Origin: Pseudopedobacter saltans
GTDB lineage: Bacteria; Bacteroidota; Bacteroidia; Chitinophagales; Chitinophagaceae
Length of the DNA stretch: 9,723 bases
Assembly (NCBI GenBank): GCA_003241175.1
Contig: QFOI01000105.1
Location: 1 to 9,723 of the forward strand
Reading direction: 5' to 3'
In this document: piece by piece, positions 1-6,940 of the stretch
Position numbering within the stretch: the first letter of the stretch is position 1
Layout of the letters: each line of letters begins with the position of its first letter
Notes under the pieces: generated by a model
Database searches by the model: none
Told to the model about the DNA's origin: nothing
What the model saw: only the letters and a program-made list of their open reading frames with translations
Position numbers and translations under genes: made by a program

Positions 1-766
1 AAACAATAATGAAAAGATATTCCTTATGTAAATTTACTTTCAGGACTACAGCAGTTATCAAAACACCACACAATGTACCCAACAATCTTTTCAATATCCT
101 AAAACGAGTAACTGAAAAAGAATGTCGATGCAAAACAATTATCGTAAAAGGAATCCAATTGCCATGAGGTAAATTTTTCCATTTTGCAATGGTATAGCCA
201 ATCAATAAAAGTATAGCCAGTCGAATTGTAAAATCGATATCCTCCTGTTTCATCGAAATATTCCAACTGATTGGTAGAGCAATGTCTTCTGTATTGATTT
301 TAAAAGATTTTCGGAATACAACAACTAATAACTGAAGCAAAAAACCAATCATCGCTCCTTGAAGTATCAATAGAATTGTTGAGCAAGGTTGATTAGGTGT
401 AAATACCAACATGAAAAAAATCAATCCCGAAGGAATAACCAAATCCGTTCCGTTTTCAGGAAAAAAGCGATACCAACAATTAATACAAAAAGACAAAACC
501 ACGATGGCGATTAAAGAAACTACAACATTATGCGATGCTGTAATTCCTAAACAACCTGTCAACAAAAGAATGATTGAAAACTGCAACGAAACTTTTAATC
601 GGACCGAATTGATTTTATCAAAATTAATTCCACCAATAGTTTGAGCTGCAACAATCAATAAAATATGGCTGTATGTGAATTTACAGTAGCAAAAATGAAT
701 AAACAAAAAAGCTAAGGCGACGGCAAGCGTTGATATATAGGCATTATTTTTTTTCCATATTTCCAT
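1..766 (-). CDS. FUSC-family inner-membrane protein (possible aromatic-acid exporter), 3' part cut by the window edge
   Basis: The minus strand is open without a stop from ATG at 766 to the left edge, giving 255 codons and an incomplete C-terminus. The product is strongly hydrophobic, with likely membrane segments near residues 11-28, 33-45, 60-75, 80-97, 108-123, 128-151, 181-195, 203-212 and 228-243. The second half carries the fusaric-acid-resistance-like (FUSC_2) signature: a GNWIPFTIIVL segment near 202-212, then an Arg-rich stretch and RLLGTLCGVL near 227-236. FUSC proteins include AaeB, a p-hydroxybenzoate efflux component, so export of aromatic acids is a reasonable but unproven role. 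The start lies 20 nt after the ubiX stop, so the two are probably co-transcribed. The start has no clear ribosome binding site. The family is fairly certain; the substrate is inference. Confidence 0.75.
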   Translation of the reverse strand, partial: MEIWKKNNAYISTLAVALAFLFIHFCYCKFTYSHILLIVAAQTIGGINFDKINSVRLKVSLQFSIILLLTGCLGITASHNVVVSLIAIVVLSFCINCWYRFFPENGTDLVIPSGLIFFMLVFTPNQPCSTILLILQGAMIGFLLQLLVVVFRKSFKINTEDIALPISWNISMKQEDIDFTIRLAILLLIGYTIAKWKNLPHGNWIPFTIIVLHRHSFSVTRFRILKRLLGTLCGVLITAVVLKVNLHKEYLFIIV

Positions 767-786
767 TAACAATGTTTGTGGTTACT

Positions 787-1362
787 TTACTCTACGCGAT
801 GCTCATTGTTCCATCTAGGAACATCCACTTCAACATCCAACAAATCCAAAGCTCGTGCCACCGAATGGGTGATCATTTCATCAATGGATTGAGGATTCAT
901 GTACAATCCAGGAACTGGTGGCATGATAATCGCACCCATTTCTGTCAAAGAAAGCATGGTCTTGAGATGACCGGCATGAAAAGGTGTTTCGCGAACCATC
1001 AATATCAATCGACGACGTTCTTTCAATACGACATCTGCTGCGCGTGAAAGTAGGGTAGAGGTGACGCCAGTTGCAATTTCGGACATAGTTTTGATAGAGC
1101 AAGGAGCTACCAACATTCCCGAGGTTTTGAACGAGCCACTTGCTATAGCAGCTCCAATATCCTGCAAAGGATAAACGACATCAGCCAATTGTAAAATATC
1201 ATCATGTTTGATTTCGGTTTCATAAGTACGAACCATTTCAGCCGCTTTACTCATGACAAGATGCGTTTCGATATTTTGTTTGCGTAGTAGTTCCAGTGCT
1301 TTGATTCCATATTGGATTCCAGTTGCACCACTTATACCAACAATGATTTTTTTTCTTTCCAT
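787..1362 (-). CDS. ubiX: UbiX-type flavin prenyltransferase
   Basis: UbiX joins a dimethylallyl group to reduced FMN, making the prenyl-FMN cofactor used by UbiD-type decarboxylases. The 191-residue product has the family length and landmarks: the nucleotide-binding GISGATG loop at 9-15, APCSIKTM at 86-93, the RETP motif at 124-127 and a PGLYMNP segment at 151-157 before the C-terminal helix ending in ARALDLL. I place the start at 1362 (MERKK), just before the flavin-binding strand. An in-frame ATG at 1404 would add 14 residues and overlap the upstream gene by 29 nt. From 1362 the gap to that gene is 13 nt. No UbiD is visible in the window. Bacteroidota use menaquinone, so the cofactor may serve a futalosine-type menaquinone route or a phenolic-acid decarboxylase rather than ubiquinone synthesis; this is inference. 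Confidence 0.93.
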   Translation of the reverse strand: MERKKIIVGISGATGIQYGIKALELLRKQNIETHLVMSKAAEMVRTYETEIKHDDILQLADVVYPLQDIGAAIASGSFKTSGMLVAPCSIKTMSEIATGVTSTLLSRAADVVLKERRRLILMVRETPFHAGHLKTMLSLTEMGAIIMPPVPGLYMNPQSIDEMITHSVARALDLLDVEVDVPRWNNEHRVE

Positions 1363-1375
1363 GCAGATCGATTGA

Positions 1376-1801
1376 TTATTTATTCCAATATAGTTTAGCA
1401 CCAAAGCCCAAACTGTTGTCCATGTATTTCACTTGAGAAAAAGAAAGTTTCCACACGGTTTCTTTTTTTGTTTTTGCTATAGGAAATCTTTGACAATACT
1501 TCGCATAGGCAATCTCGGCTTCCTTTTCTTCCAATAAGGTCATTTCACCTGCAAATTGTATTCCTTTCAGTTGGGAAATATCCTCTATCTGGTTGGATAT
1601 TGTACCCGAAACCAATGGATTTTGCATTAATATTTTCCCGTGCCTTGTTTCTTTACTACTCAATATAATCAAGGAAAAATTTTGGATATCCAATATGTAA
1701 AACGCATTGGCCGACCAAAAGTCATTTTCAGTTATTGTAGTAAAACTGACTACCCAATTATCTGCAATATAATCCCAAATCATGGTCTCCGAATGTTCCA
1801 T
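1376..1801 (-). CDS. yhbP: YhbP-like (UPF0306) FMN-binding split-barrel protein
   Basis: The 141-residue protein belongs to the pyridoxamine-phosphate-oxidase-like split-barrel superfamily. It resembles E. coli YhbP from end to end. Matching segments are the ANAFY strand near 32-36, KETRH near 50-54, a GIQFAGE strand near 80-86, QRFPIAK near 104-110 and the closing DNSLGFG motif near 128-134. It has no signal peptide, so it is cytosolic. Such barrels usually bind FMN as dimers, but the reaction of YhbP is not known to me. It lies directly upstream of ubiX, whose substrate is reduced FMN, so a flavin-handling partnership is plausible. A terminator hairpin ends only 18 nt before its ATG, which leaves no room for a usual promoter and suggests read-through from the aminopeptidase gene or an unusual promoter. 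Confidence 0.85.
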   Translation of the reverse strand: MEHSETMIWDYIADNWVVSFTTITENDFWSANAFYILDIQNFSLIILSSKETRHGKILMQNPLVSGTISNQIEDISQLKGIQFAGEMTLLEEKEAEIAYAKYCQRFPIAKTKKETVWKLSFSQVKYMDNSLGFGAKLYWNK

Positions 1802-1804
1802 GCC

Positions 1805-1845
1805 ACAAAATAAACAAAAACGGACAAGCTTTTGGCTTGCCCGTT
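1805..1845 (-). terminator. Intrinsic terminator after the M1 aminopeptidase
   Basis: On the minus strand, 21 nt after the aminopeptidase stop, an 11-bp stem forms between AACGGGCAAGC (1845-1835) and GCTTGTCCGTT (1829-1819), with one G-U pair and a 5-nt loop. A T-rich tract follows to about 1805. Stem strength and U-tract make a convincing terminator. It sits immediately before the yhbP start, so it may act as a partial terminator or attenuator between the two genes. Confidence 0.8.
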
Positions 1846-1866
1846 GGATTTGTATTGAAAACCTAC

Positions 1867-4359
1867 TTATTTAAGTTTGGATTCTAGATACTCCACTTCA
1901 GGTTTAATACTAGCATCGCTAATAGCATCCTGTTGTTTTTTATCCAAAAGCCCTTTCAAAGAAGCCGTCAAGTTGTCGGCCAAAGGCTGTGATAAAGGTG
2001 CATATTTTTCTCTTTTTTCAAGAACCAAATCCAATCCTTTTTTGAAATTGTCAATCTTTTTTACATTTCCCAAGAACGTGATAAAGTTGAAAGTAGTTTC
2101 GACTCCTTTATAGAGATTGATATTTTTCAATTCGTCGTAAAGACGGTCAAAATCATCATCGCCATAAGTATAGATAGCTAAACCATCAACAGCATCTTTC
2201 AAGTCTGCACGCATGTCTTTTCTCATTTCTGGCAAAAGAGCTAACGCTTTCGGTTGGTCTATTTTTGACAAAGCGACTAGTGATGCCCCGGCTACGGAAT
2301 AGGAACTATCTTTCACTCCAGCATCAAATAAAGGTTCATACTTCTTGTTGACAAATTTTCCTAAAACGGCAATTGCCGCAGCTCTTACTTTTCTTTCAGG
2401 ATCATTGGTAGCTATCTTTTCGATAACGGTTACCACATCTGGGAAAGGAGGGTTCGGAATGGAGAAATAAGATTCTAACGTCTTCTCTCTGATGTCATAA
2501 AACTTGTCAGACAATCCTTTTTTCTTTATTTCATCTGCGACTGCACTACCAGTCGTATCGGCAAATGCTGCATGAATGGCTTCTCTTCTGTCTAGATATT
2601 TTCCGGCATGATCAAATTGGTAGTTATACTCGTCCAGGTTTTTGTCTTCTTTTTTACTCCATAGCATGATCTTGTCACCATCGACATTGACCAAGTCAGG
2701 TTTCGAACTTACAGGGAACGTATAGGTTTCTTCTTTCTTTTTTGCCCAAACACTGTGTCTTGTTTTCTGACCATTTACATAAATGTCAATATCAATTGGC
2801 AATTCAAATGCTTTACCAGAACGTTGAATCTGACTGATAGTTACAGTCTCTGTTCCTTTAGCAGCGTCATATTTATGTTTAATATTAACATCAGGATTTC
2901 CACTTCCGAAATACCATTGGTTCCAAAACCAATTCATATCTTGTCCAGTAACTTGCTCAAATGCCAAACGAAGTTGATGCGCTTCGCCATTTCCAAATTT
3001 GTTTTGATTCAAATAAAGATTCAAAGAATTAAAAAATGCGGAATCTCCAACGTAGTGACGTAGCATGTGTAAAATACGTCCACCTTTGTTGTAGCTAACG
3101 GCGTCAAACATATCTTCTTTATCCTTGTAGTAAAATCTTACCAAATCAAGGTCTCCCGAATTACTACGCAAATAGCCAACCATATCCTCATAGTTCTGTT
3201 TGTCCCCAGCATCTTTACCATATTTGTAAGTATCCCAAAGCGTTTCACTATAGTTGGCAAAACTTTCATTGACAGTAAGATTACTCCAACTTTCGCAAGT
3301 AACTAGATCGCCAAACCATTGATGGAAAAGTTCATGTGCAACATATTCTTCGTACTTGTTACCATCTACCAGTTGTCTTGCATTTTGTTGTAAAGCATCT
3401 GTATGTAAAGTAGCCGTTGTATTTTCCATGGCGCCACTCACATAATCTCGCGCGGTCATCTGACTATATTTATTCCAAGGATAGTCAATACCCAAAATCT
3501 TGCTATAAAAAGTCATCATTTCGGGAGTGTTACCGAAAATCTTACGCGCAACAGGTGCATATTCGTGTTCTACGTAATAATTGACTTCTTTGTTTTTGTA
3601 TTTGTCTTTAATAACAGCATAATCACCTACACCAAAAAAGAACAAATAAGGTGAGTGGGGGAGATCCATCTTCCAGTAATCGGTACGCGTACCATTACTA
3701 TTGTTTTTAGAAGACACCAATTTGCCATTGGAAAGAGAAACGAATTTTGCTGGAACAGTCAATATAATTTCATCTGTTGTTTTCTGATCCGGTCTGTCAA
3801 TAGTTGGGAACCATACACTACTACCTTCCGTTTCTCCTTGTGTCCATAATTGAATGGGTTTGTTAGGATCTTTTCCATCAGGATTGATAAAATACAAGCC
3901 TTTTGCATCTGTAATAGCTGCGCTGCCGTGCACTTTAAATTCATTAGGCTTGGACGTGTAGTCTATGTAAACTGTGTATTGTTCGTTTTTGGTATAAGTT
4001 TTATCCAAGGTAATCAATAGGTTGAGACTATCTTTGTAGACATATTTCAGCGGTATTTTTTTACCGTTTTTAATAATTGCCACTTCATTGATGTTCATTC
4101 CTTTTGCATCTAAGTTAAGGCTATCAGTAGGGTAGAAGTGAGGTTTTAGCGTAACCCATTCTTTTCCATATAGGTAGCATTTTTTGTAATCGGGCGTTAC
4201 ATCTAACTTTGTGTGTACCAAATCATTGATTTTCGTTGCGGATGCACGGTATATTTTTTTCCAACCATCACTCCCTGACTTGATAACGACATCTTCTTCC
4301 TGAGCCATTGCCATCATTGAGGAACCCAGAAATAAAAAACTGATAAATATTTTTTTCAT
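1867..4359 (-). CDS. Secreted M1-family zinc aminopeptidase with a HEAT-like C-terminal region
   Basis: The 830-residue protein starts with a signal peptide (MKKIFISFLFLGSS, likely cleaved after about residue 19), so it should act in the periplasm or at the surface. An N-terminal beta domain (about 25-245) is followed by the catalytic domain. That domain has the substrate-anchoring GAMEN motif at 309-313, the zinc site HELFH at 342-346 and the third ligand Glu365, which is the HEXXH-18-E spacing of family M1. Tyr423 in the SYNKGG segment is the likely transition-state tyrosine. The stretch from about 580 to the end is helical and repeat-like (for example RKVRAAAIAVLGKF), resembling HEAT repeats. 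The enzyme should remove N-terminal residues from peptides. All catalytic residues are present. It is the first minus-strand gene after a divergent spacer and ends at its own terminator. Confidence 0.95.
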   Translation of the reverse strand: MKKIFISFLFLGSSMMAMAQEEDVVIKSGSDGWKKIYRASATKINDLVHTKLDVTPDYKKCYLYGKEWVTLKPHFYPTDSLNLDAKGMNINEVAIIKNGKKIPLKYVYKDSLNLLITLDKTYTKNEQYTVYIDYTSKPNEFKVHGSAAITDAKGLYFINPDGKDPNKPIQLWTQGETEGSSVWFPTIDRPDQKTTDEIILTVPAKFVSLSNGKLVSSKNNSNGTRTDYWKMDLPHSPYLFFFGVGDYAVIKDKYKNKEVNYYVEHEYAPVARKIFGNTPEMMTFYSKILGIDYPWNKYSQMTARDYVSGAMENTTATLHTDALQQNARQLVDGNKYEEYVAHELFHQWFGDLVTCESWSNLTVNESFANYSETLWDTYKYGKDAGDKQNYEDMVGYLRSNSGDLDLVRFYYKDKEDMFDAVSYNKGGRILHMLRHYVGDSAFFNSLNLYLNQNKFGNGEAHQLRLAFEQVTGQDMNWFWNQWYFGSGNPDVNIKHKYDAAKGTETVTISQIQRSGKAFELPIDIDIYVNGQKTRHSVWAKKKEETYTFPVSSKPDLVNVDGDKIMLWSKKEDKNLDEYNYQFDHAGKYLDRREAIHAAFADTTGSAVADEIKKKGLSDKFYDIREKTLESYFSIPNPPFPDVVTVIEKIATNDPERKVRAAAIAVLGKFVNKKYEPLFDAGVKDSSYSVAGASLVALSKIDQPKALALLPEMRKDMRADLKDAVDGLAIYTYGDDDFDRLYDELKNINLYKGVETTFNFITFLGNVKKIDNFKKGLDLVLEKREKYAPLSQPLADNLTASLKGLLDKKQQDAISDASIKPEVEYLESKLK

Positions 4360-4378
4360 TCGAACAAATTATAAAACA

Positions 4379-4386
4379 CAAATGTA
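4379..4386 (-). promoter_or_regulatory. Possible -7 element for the aminopeptidase gene
   Basis: The minus strand reads TACATTTG here, an exact match to the Bacteroidota -7 form TAnnTTTG, about 20 nt before the aminopeptidase ATG. I see no good TTG or TTTG box at the usual distance upstream, so this is a half-supported promoter. Confidence 0.4.
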
Positions 4387-4396
4387 TTAATAATAG

Positions 4397-4462
4397 CTTC
4401 TTCGCTAGTAGAAAATATATGAACGGCTTTATTGGCTGATAAAACCGCTACTAGAGAAGAAC
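4397..4462. repeat. Nested imperfect inverted repeat between divergent genes
   Basis: An outer pair, CTTCTTCGCTAGTAG (4397-4411) and CTACTAGAGAAGAAC (4448-4462), matches at 13 of 15 positions. Inside it, CGGCTTTAT (4424-4432) pairs with ATAAAACCG (4439-4447) at 8 of 9 positions around a 6-nt loop. The right inner and outer arms touch, while the left arms are separated by a 12-nt AT-rich bulge. It lies between the aminopeptidase promoter candidate and the DUF1328 gene and has no T-tract, so it looks more like an operator or RNA structure than a terminator. Confidence 0.6.
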
Positions 4463-4498
4463 GAGAAACACTTAAATTGTTCATTTAAATCAAAAATT

Positions 4499-4657
4499 AT
4501 GTTACGTTGGGCAGTTATTTTTATCATCATCGCTATTGTTGCAGCTATTTTCGGCTTTAGCGGAATTGCTGGGACATCAGCTTGGATAGCAAAAGTTCTG
4601 TTTTTTATTTTCCTGATTCTTTTTATCCTTTCGTTGATAAGAGGAAAGTCGTCTTAG
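4499..4657 (+). CDS. Small DUF1328/YtjA-family membrane protein
   Basis: This 52-residue gene begins MLRWAVIF and ends LIRGKSS with a TAG stop. It shows the full DUF1328 (UPF0391, YtjA) pattern: the opening MLRWA, the central FGFSGIAG at 18-25 and the second hydrophobic stretch [16 protein letters not shown] at 31-46. Two membrane segments (about 4-22 and 30-47) fill nearly the whole protein. The function of the family is unknown. It lies divergent from the aminopeptidase and converges on the DUF1349 gene across a strong terminator, so it is probably transcribed alone. No ribosome binding site is evident. Family recognition is strong because the match spans the entire length. Confidence 0.88.
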   Translation: MLRWAVIFIIIAIVAAIFGFSGIAGTSAWIAKVLFFIFLILFILSLIRGKSS

Positions 4658-4683
4658 GTTGATACAAAGAAGTCATTGACAAA

Positions 4684-4717
4684 AAAAGTCATTTTTCAGT
4701 ATTGAAAAATGACTTTT
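4684..4717. terminator. Bidirectional intrinsic terminator between convergent genes
   Basis: AAAAGTCATTTTTCA (4684-4698) and TGAAAAATGACTTTT (4703-4717) are perfect 15-bp inverted arms around a GTAT loop, with A- and T-rich flanks giving a U-tract in either direction. An outer TGACA/TGTCA pair (4677-4681 and 4719-4723) can extend the stem past an internal mismatch. It sits between the stops of the DUF1328 gene (plus) and the DUF1349 gene (minus) and can serve both. Confidence 0.88.
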
Positions 4718-4736
4718 CTGTCATAGGTTGTTCTGA

Positions 4737-5384
4737 TTATTTATGTTTTTCCAACCATTCCAAACGGCGCTGGTCGGGGAAGTGTTTCACTGAAAAGTTA
4801 TCAAACATGGCATTGAATCCTTCTCCATCTGGACAAGCAGCCATAATGCCCACTTTGACAGGTGTATTGTCTTGAAAAGGAGCATTTCTAAACATTGTGT
4901 ATGTCTTGTCATCCAAAGAGTAAAAAAGTTCAATAGCGTCTAAACGACGTACTGCTTTTACCCAAACAAATGGCACTTTTTTACCTAAGGAAAGTACACT
5001 CCAGTCGCTTTTTTCATTGGTCACAACAGCACTGATATTCATATTGCCATCAACGAATTCAACACCTGCTTTTATCCAATGTTTTTCATCAATGCGAACC
5101 ATCAGTCCCATTTGGTCAAATCTTGCTTTGTAATCTCCCGTCAACTTTACTTTAGCTTCAAATTCCCCACCATAATTTCCATAGTAAAAAGGTCCATCAT
5201 CAACGGTGAAACCATAGTGCGATATACGCCAATAATCCGTCTTAGGCGTGACAAACATAGAAAGGCTATTGTTCTTTACTTCCCATTTTTCGGGTTCGTT
5301 AAACCATTGCATCTTTTCCAATTTTTGGGCTGAGATATTTTGCAATCCTGCAAACAAAGCGATTGCCATCAGTATTTTTTTCAT
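4737..5384 (-). CDS. Secreted DUF1349-domain protein (concanavalin-like fold)
   Basis: The 215-residue protein has a signal peptide (MKKILMAIALFAG, likely cut after about residue 19, before QKLEK). The rest is one DUF1349 domain, a beta-sandwich of the concanavalin/glucanase type related to Bacillus YesU. Typical landmarks are the opening WFNEPEKW, a YGNYGGEFE strand near 68-76, MGLMVRIDEKHWIKAG near 92-107 and the closing VGIMAACPDGEGFNA near 178-192. Proteins of this fold often bind or process carbohydrates, but no substrate can be assigned here. It lies 56 nt downstream of the acetyltransferase gene and has no TAnnTTTG box of its own, so the two are probably co-transcribed. A sugar-related role shared with the acetyltransferase is inference. 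Confidence 0.85.
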   Translation of the reverse strand: MKKILMAIALFAGLQNISAQKLEKMQWFNEPEKWEVKNNSLSMFVTPKTDYWRISHYGFTVDDGPFYYGNYGGEFEAKVKLTGDYKARFDQMGLMVRIDEKHWIKAGVEFVDGNMNISAVVTNEKSDWSVLSLGKKVPFVWVKAVRRLDAIELFYSLDDKTYTMFRNAPFQDNTPVKVGIMAACPDGEGFNAMFDNFSVKHFPDQRRLEWLEKHK

Positions 5385-5420
5385 TTTTTCGATATTATGT
5401 TAAGTTGTTTTTATTCGAAT

Positions 5421-5436
5421 CTCTCCGAATGGAGAG
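5421..5436. other. Short GC-rich hairpin between the acetyltransferase and DUF1349 genes
   Basis: CTCTCC and GGAGAG form a perfect 6-bp stem with a 4-nt loop, starting 4 nt after the acetyltransferase stop on the minus strand. No T-tract follows in that direction, so it is a weak terminator at best and may instead be an mRNA processing or stabilising stem inside the operon. Confidence 0.4.
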
Positions 5437-5440
5437 GACT

Positions 5441-6001
5441 TTATATCTGAATTGTTTTAATTACACGACAAGGGTTGCCGACAGCAACACTGTTAGCTGG
5501 AATATCTTTTGTAACCACAGAGCCGGCACCAATAATGGCATTGTCGCCAATGGTGACGCCAGGAAGGATAATTGCTTGCGCCCCAATCCATACATTATTG
5601 CCAACAGTGATGGGACGTGCAGACTCCAAACCCGTTTTTCTAATAACGGCATCGACGGGATGCTCTGCTGTGTAAAAACCACAATTGGGAGCTATCAAAA
5701 CATTGTCACCAAAAGTTACCTTCGCCACATCCAAAATAGTACAGTTAACGTTGGAATAAAAGTTTTCACCAATTTCAATGTTATAACCGTAATCACAATA
5801 AAAAGGCTGCTCTATCAAAAAGTTTTCGCCTGTTTTACCTAGAAGTTGTTTCAGTATATTTCTTCGCTCATTTTCAAGCGAAGGTTTAAGTGAATTGTAT
5901 TCAAAACAAAGATCTTTGCAGCGTATTCTTTCTTTCCACAAGATATCGTCCGTAGCATCGTACAATTCACCAGCCAACATTTTTTCCTTTTCTGTTTTCA
6001 T
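5441..6001 (-). CDS. maa: Maltose O-acetyltransferase (LacA/NodL/Maa family)
   Basis: This 186-residue cytosolic enzyme should transfer acetyl from acetyl-CoA to the hydroxyl of a sugar such as maltose or glucose. The N-terminal Mac domain (TEKEKMLAGELYDA, about residues 3-16) is near-identical in style to E. coli Maa. It is followed by CDYGYNIEIG at 69-78 and a left-handed beta helix of hexapeptide repeats (ITVGNN, VTIGDN, AIIGAG). His114 in the TAEHP segment is the expected catalytic base. The end, AVGNPCRVIK, matches the family. Length and motifs are complete. It is the first gene of a probable two-gene unit with the DUF1349 protein and is divergent from a LuxR-type regulator. The in vivo substrate cannot be read from the sequence. 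Confidence 0.92.
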   Translation of the reverse strand: MKTEKEKMLAGELYDATDDILWKERIRCKDLCFEYNSLKPSLENERRNILKQLLGKTGENFLIEQPFYCDYGYNIEIGENFYSNVNCTILDVAKVTFGDNVLIAPNCGFYTAEHPVDAVIRKTGLESARPITVGNNVWIGAQAIILPGVTIGDNAIIGAGSVVTKDIPANSVAVGNPCRVIKTIQI

Positions 6002-6031
6002 TCTTTACAATTCAATAACCATTCGAAAATT

Positions 6032-6039
6032 TACTTTTG
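6032..6039 (+). promoter_or_regulatory. Possible -7 element for the LuxR-type regulator gene
   Basis: TACTTTTG matches TAnnTTTG exactly and lies 55 nt before the regulator ATG. The expected -33 box is poor (only TTC at a suitable distance). It directly abuts the opposite-strand -7 box, so the two promoters could not be occupied at once. Confidence 0.45.
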
Positions 6040-6070
6040 CAAATATATTGGCTTACGGAAGCTTAATCAA
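6040..6070 (-). promoter_or_regulatory. Bacteroidota-type promoter for the acetyltransferase gene
   Basis: On the minus strand TTG (6070-6068) is followed after exactly 20 nt by TATATTTG (6047-6040), matching the TTG-N17-23-TAnnTTTG form. Transcription would begin near 6033, leaving a leader of about 30 nt before the ATG at 6001. Confidence 0.65.
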
Positions 6071-6094
6071 TACTGATAAATAACCATATAACGG

Positions 6095-6868
6095 ATGTCA
6101 CAGGTCAAAGAAACGCTACACAATACGCTTACACAGCAGGATTTTTCCCAAGAAAACGACACATTTTCGGATATTGAGAAATACAAATGGATGGCTAAAA
6201 CGTATGCAACGATCGAAAATGCAATTGCCGTTCTGAGCGATTTGAAAGAGGACAAAAGCTACATTTACCACGGAGCATTAGCAACTGAGCTAGGGTTGGA
6301 GTCCAATCAGAGAAATGAGATTGAATCAATATGGGAGGAGGATATTTTTGCCAAAATGCATCCAGAAGACTTATTGGAGAAACATGTCCTTGAATTACAG
6401 TTTTTTCAGTTTTTGAAGAAAATTCCAATAGAAAATCGCCATCACTACTACACGACTTGTAGGATCAGGATGCAAAACCATACGGGGAAACTTGTTTGGG
6501 TGCAACATCGAATGTATTATGTAGCAAATTTTTCCAATAGCATCTGGCTGGCGCTATGCCTGTACAATATATTACCAGAGAAATTGTTTCTTGACAATTA
6601 CCCTGGGCAAATAGTCCATTCATTCTCTGGAATTGCCACCATACCCAATCCATCACAGCAAACGTCCATCTTATCATTGAGAGAAATCGAGGTGCTACAA
6701 CTTATCCGACAAGGAAAACTTAGCAAAGAAGTAGCCCAACAGCTTTCCATCAGTATCAATACCGTTAATCGGCACCGTCAAAATATTTTGGAAAAACTGC
6801 GAGTGGACAATTCCATCGAAGCCTGCCGTGTAGCTGAAAAAATGCAGTTGATCAACCATGAATTTTGA
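6095..6868 (+). CDS. LuxR-family transcriptional regulator with a PAS-like N-terminal domain
   Basis: The 257-residue protein ends in a clear LuxR/GerE helix-turn-helix (about 192-252). It has the opening LSLREIEVLQLI, the first helix of the DNA-binding pair at KEVAQQLSIS and the recognition helix at INTVNRHRQNIL. Upstream, residues about 57-160 look like a PAS sensor: a helix region with KMHPEDL at 88-94 and two late strands around CRIRMQNHTGKLVWVQHRMYY. No receiver domain or phosphorylatable Asp is apparent, so it is not an ordinary two-component response regulator; a small ligand or a redox cue may be sensed. It is divergent from the acetyltransferase gene and may regulate it. The DUF5683 gene follows after 72 nt with no terminator between. 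Confidence 0.88.
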   Translation: MSQVKETLHNTLTQQDFSQENDTFSDIEKYKWMAKTYATIENAIAVLSDLKEDKSYIYHGALATELGLESNQRNEIESIWEEDIFAKMHPEDLLEKHVLELQFFQFLKKIPIENRHHYYTTCRIRMQNHTGKLVWVQHRMYYVANFSNSIWLALCLYNILPEKLFLDNYPGQIVHSFSGIATIPNPSQQTSILSLREIEVLQLIRQGKLSKEVAQQLSISINTVNRHRQNILEKLRVDNSIEACRVAEKMQLINHEF

Positions 6869-6940
6869 CAAAAAATTGGCATGAAAAAATAAGTTAAGCA
6901 GATTAGGAGCATGTACATTGCTTCAAAATAAATCCAAAAC

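Noticed and set aside
411..1047. Plus-strand reading frames of 77 and 105 codons at 411-644 and 730-1047
   Set aside because: They lie opposite the FUSC and ubiX genes, show no family pattern, and the minus-strand proteins are well recognised.
1363..1404. Longer UbiX start at 1404
   Set aside because: It would add 14 unconserved residues before the flavin-binding strand and overlap the yhbP-like gene; the start at 1362 fits the family length.
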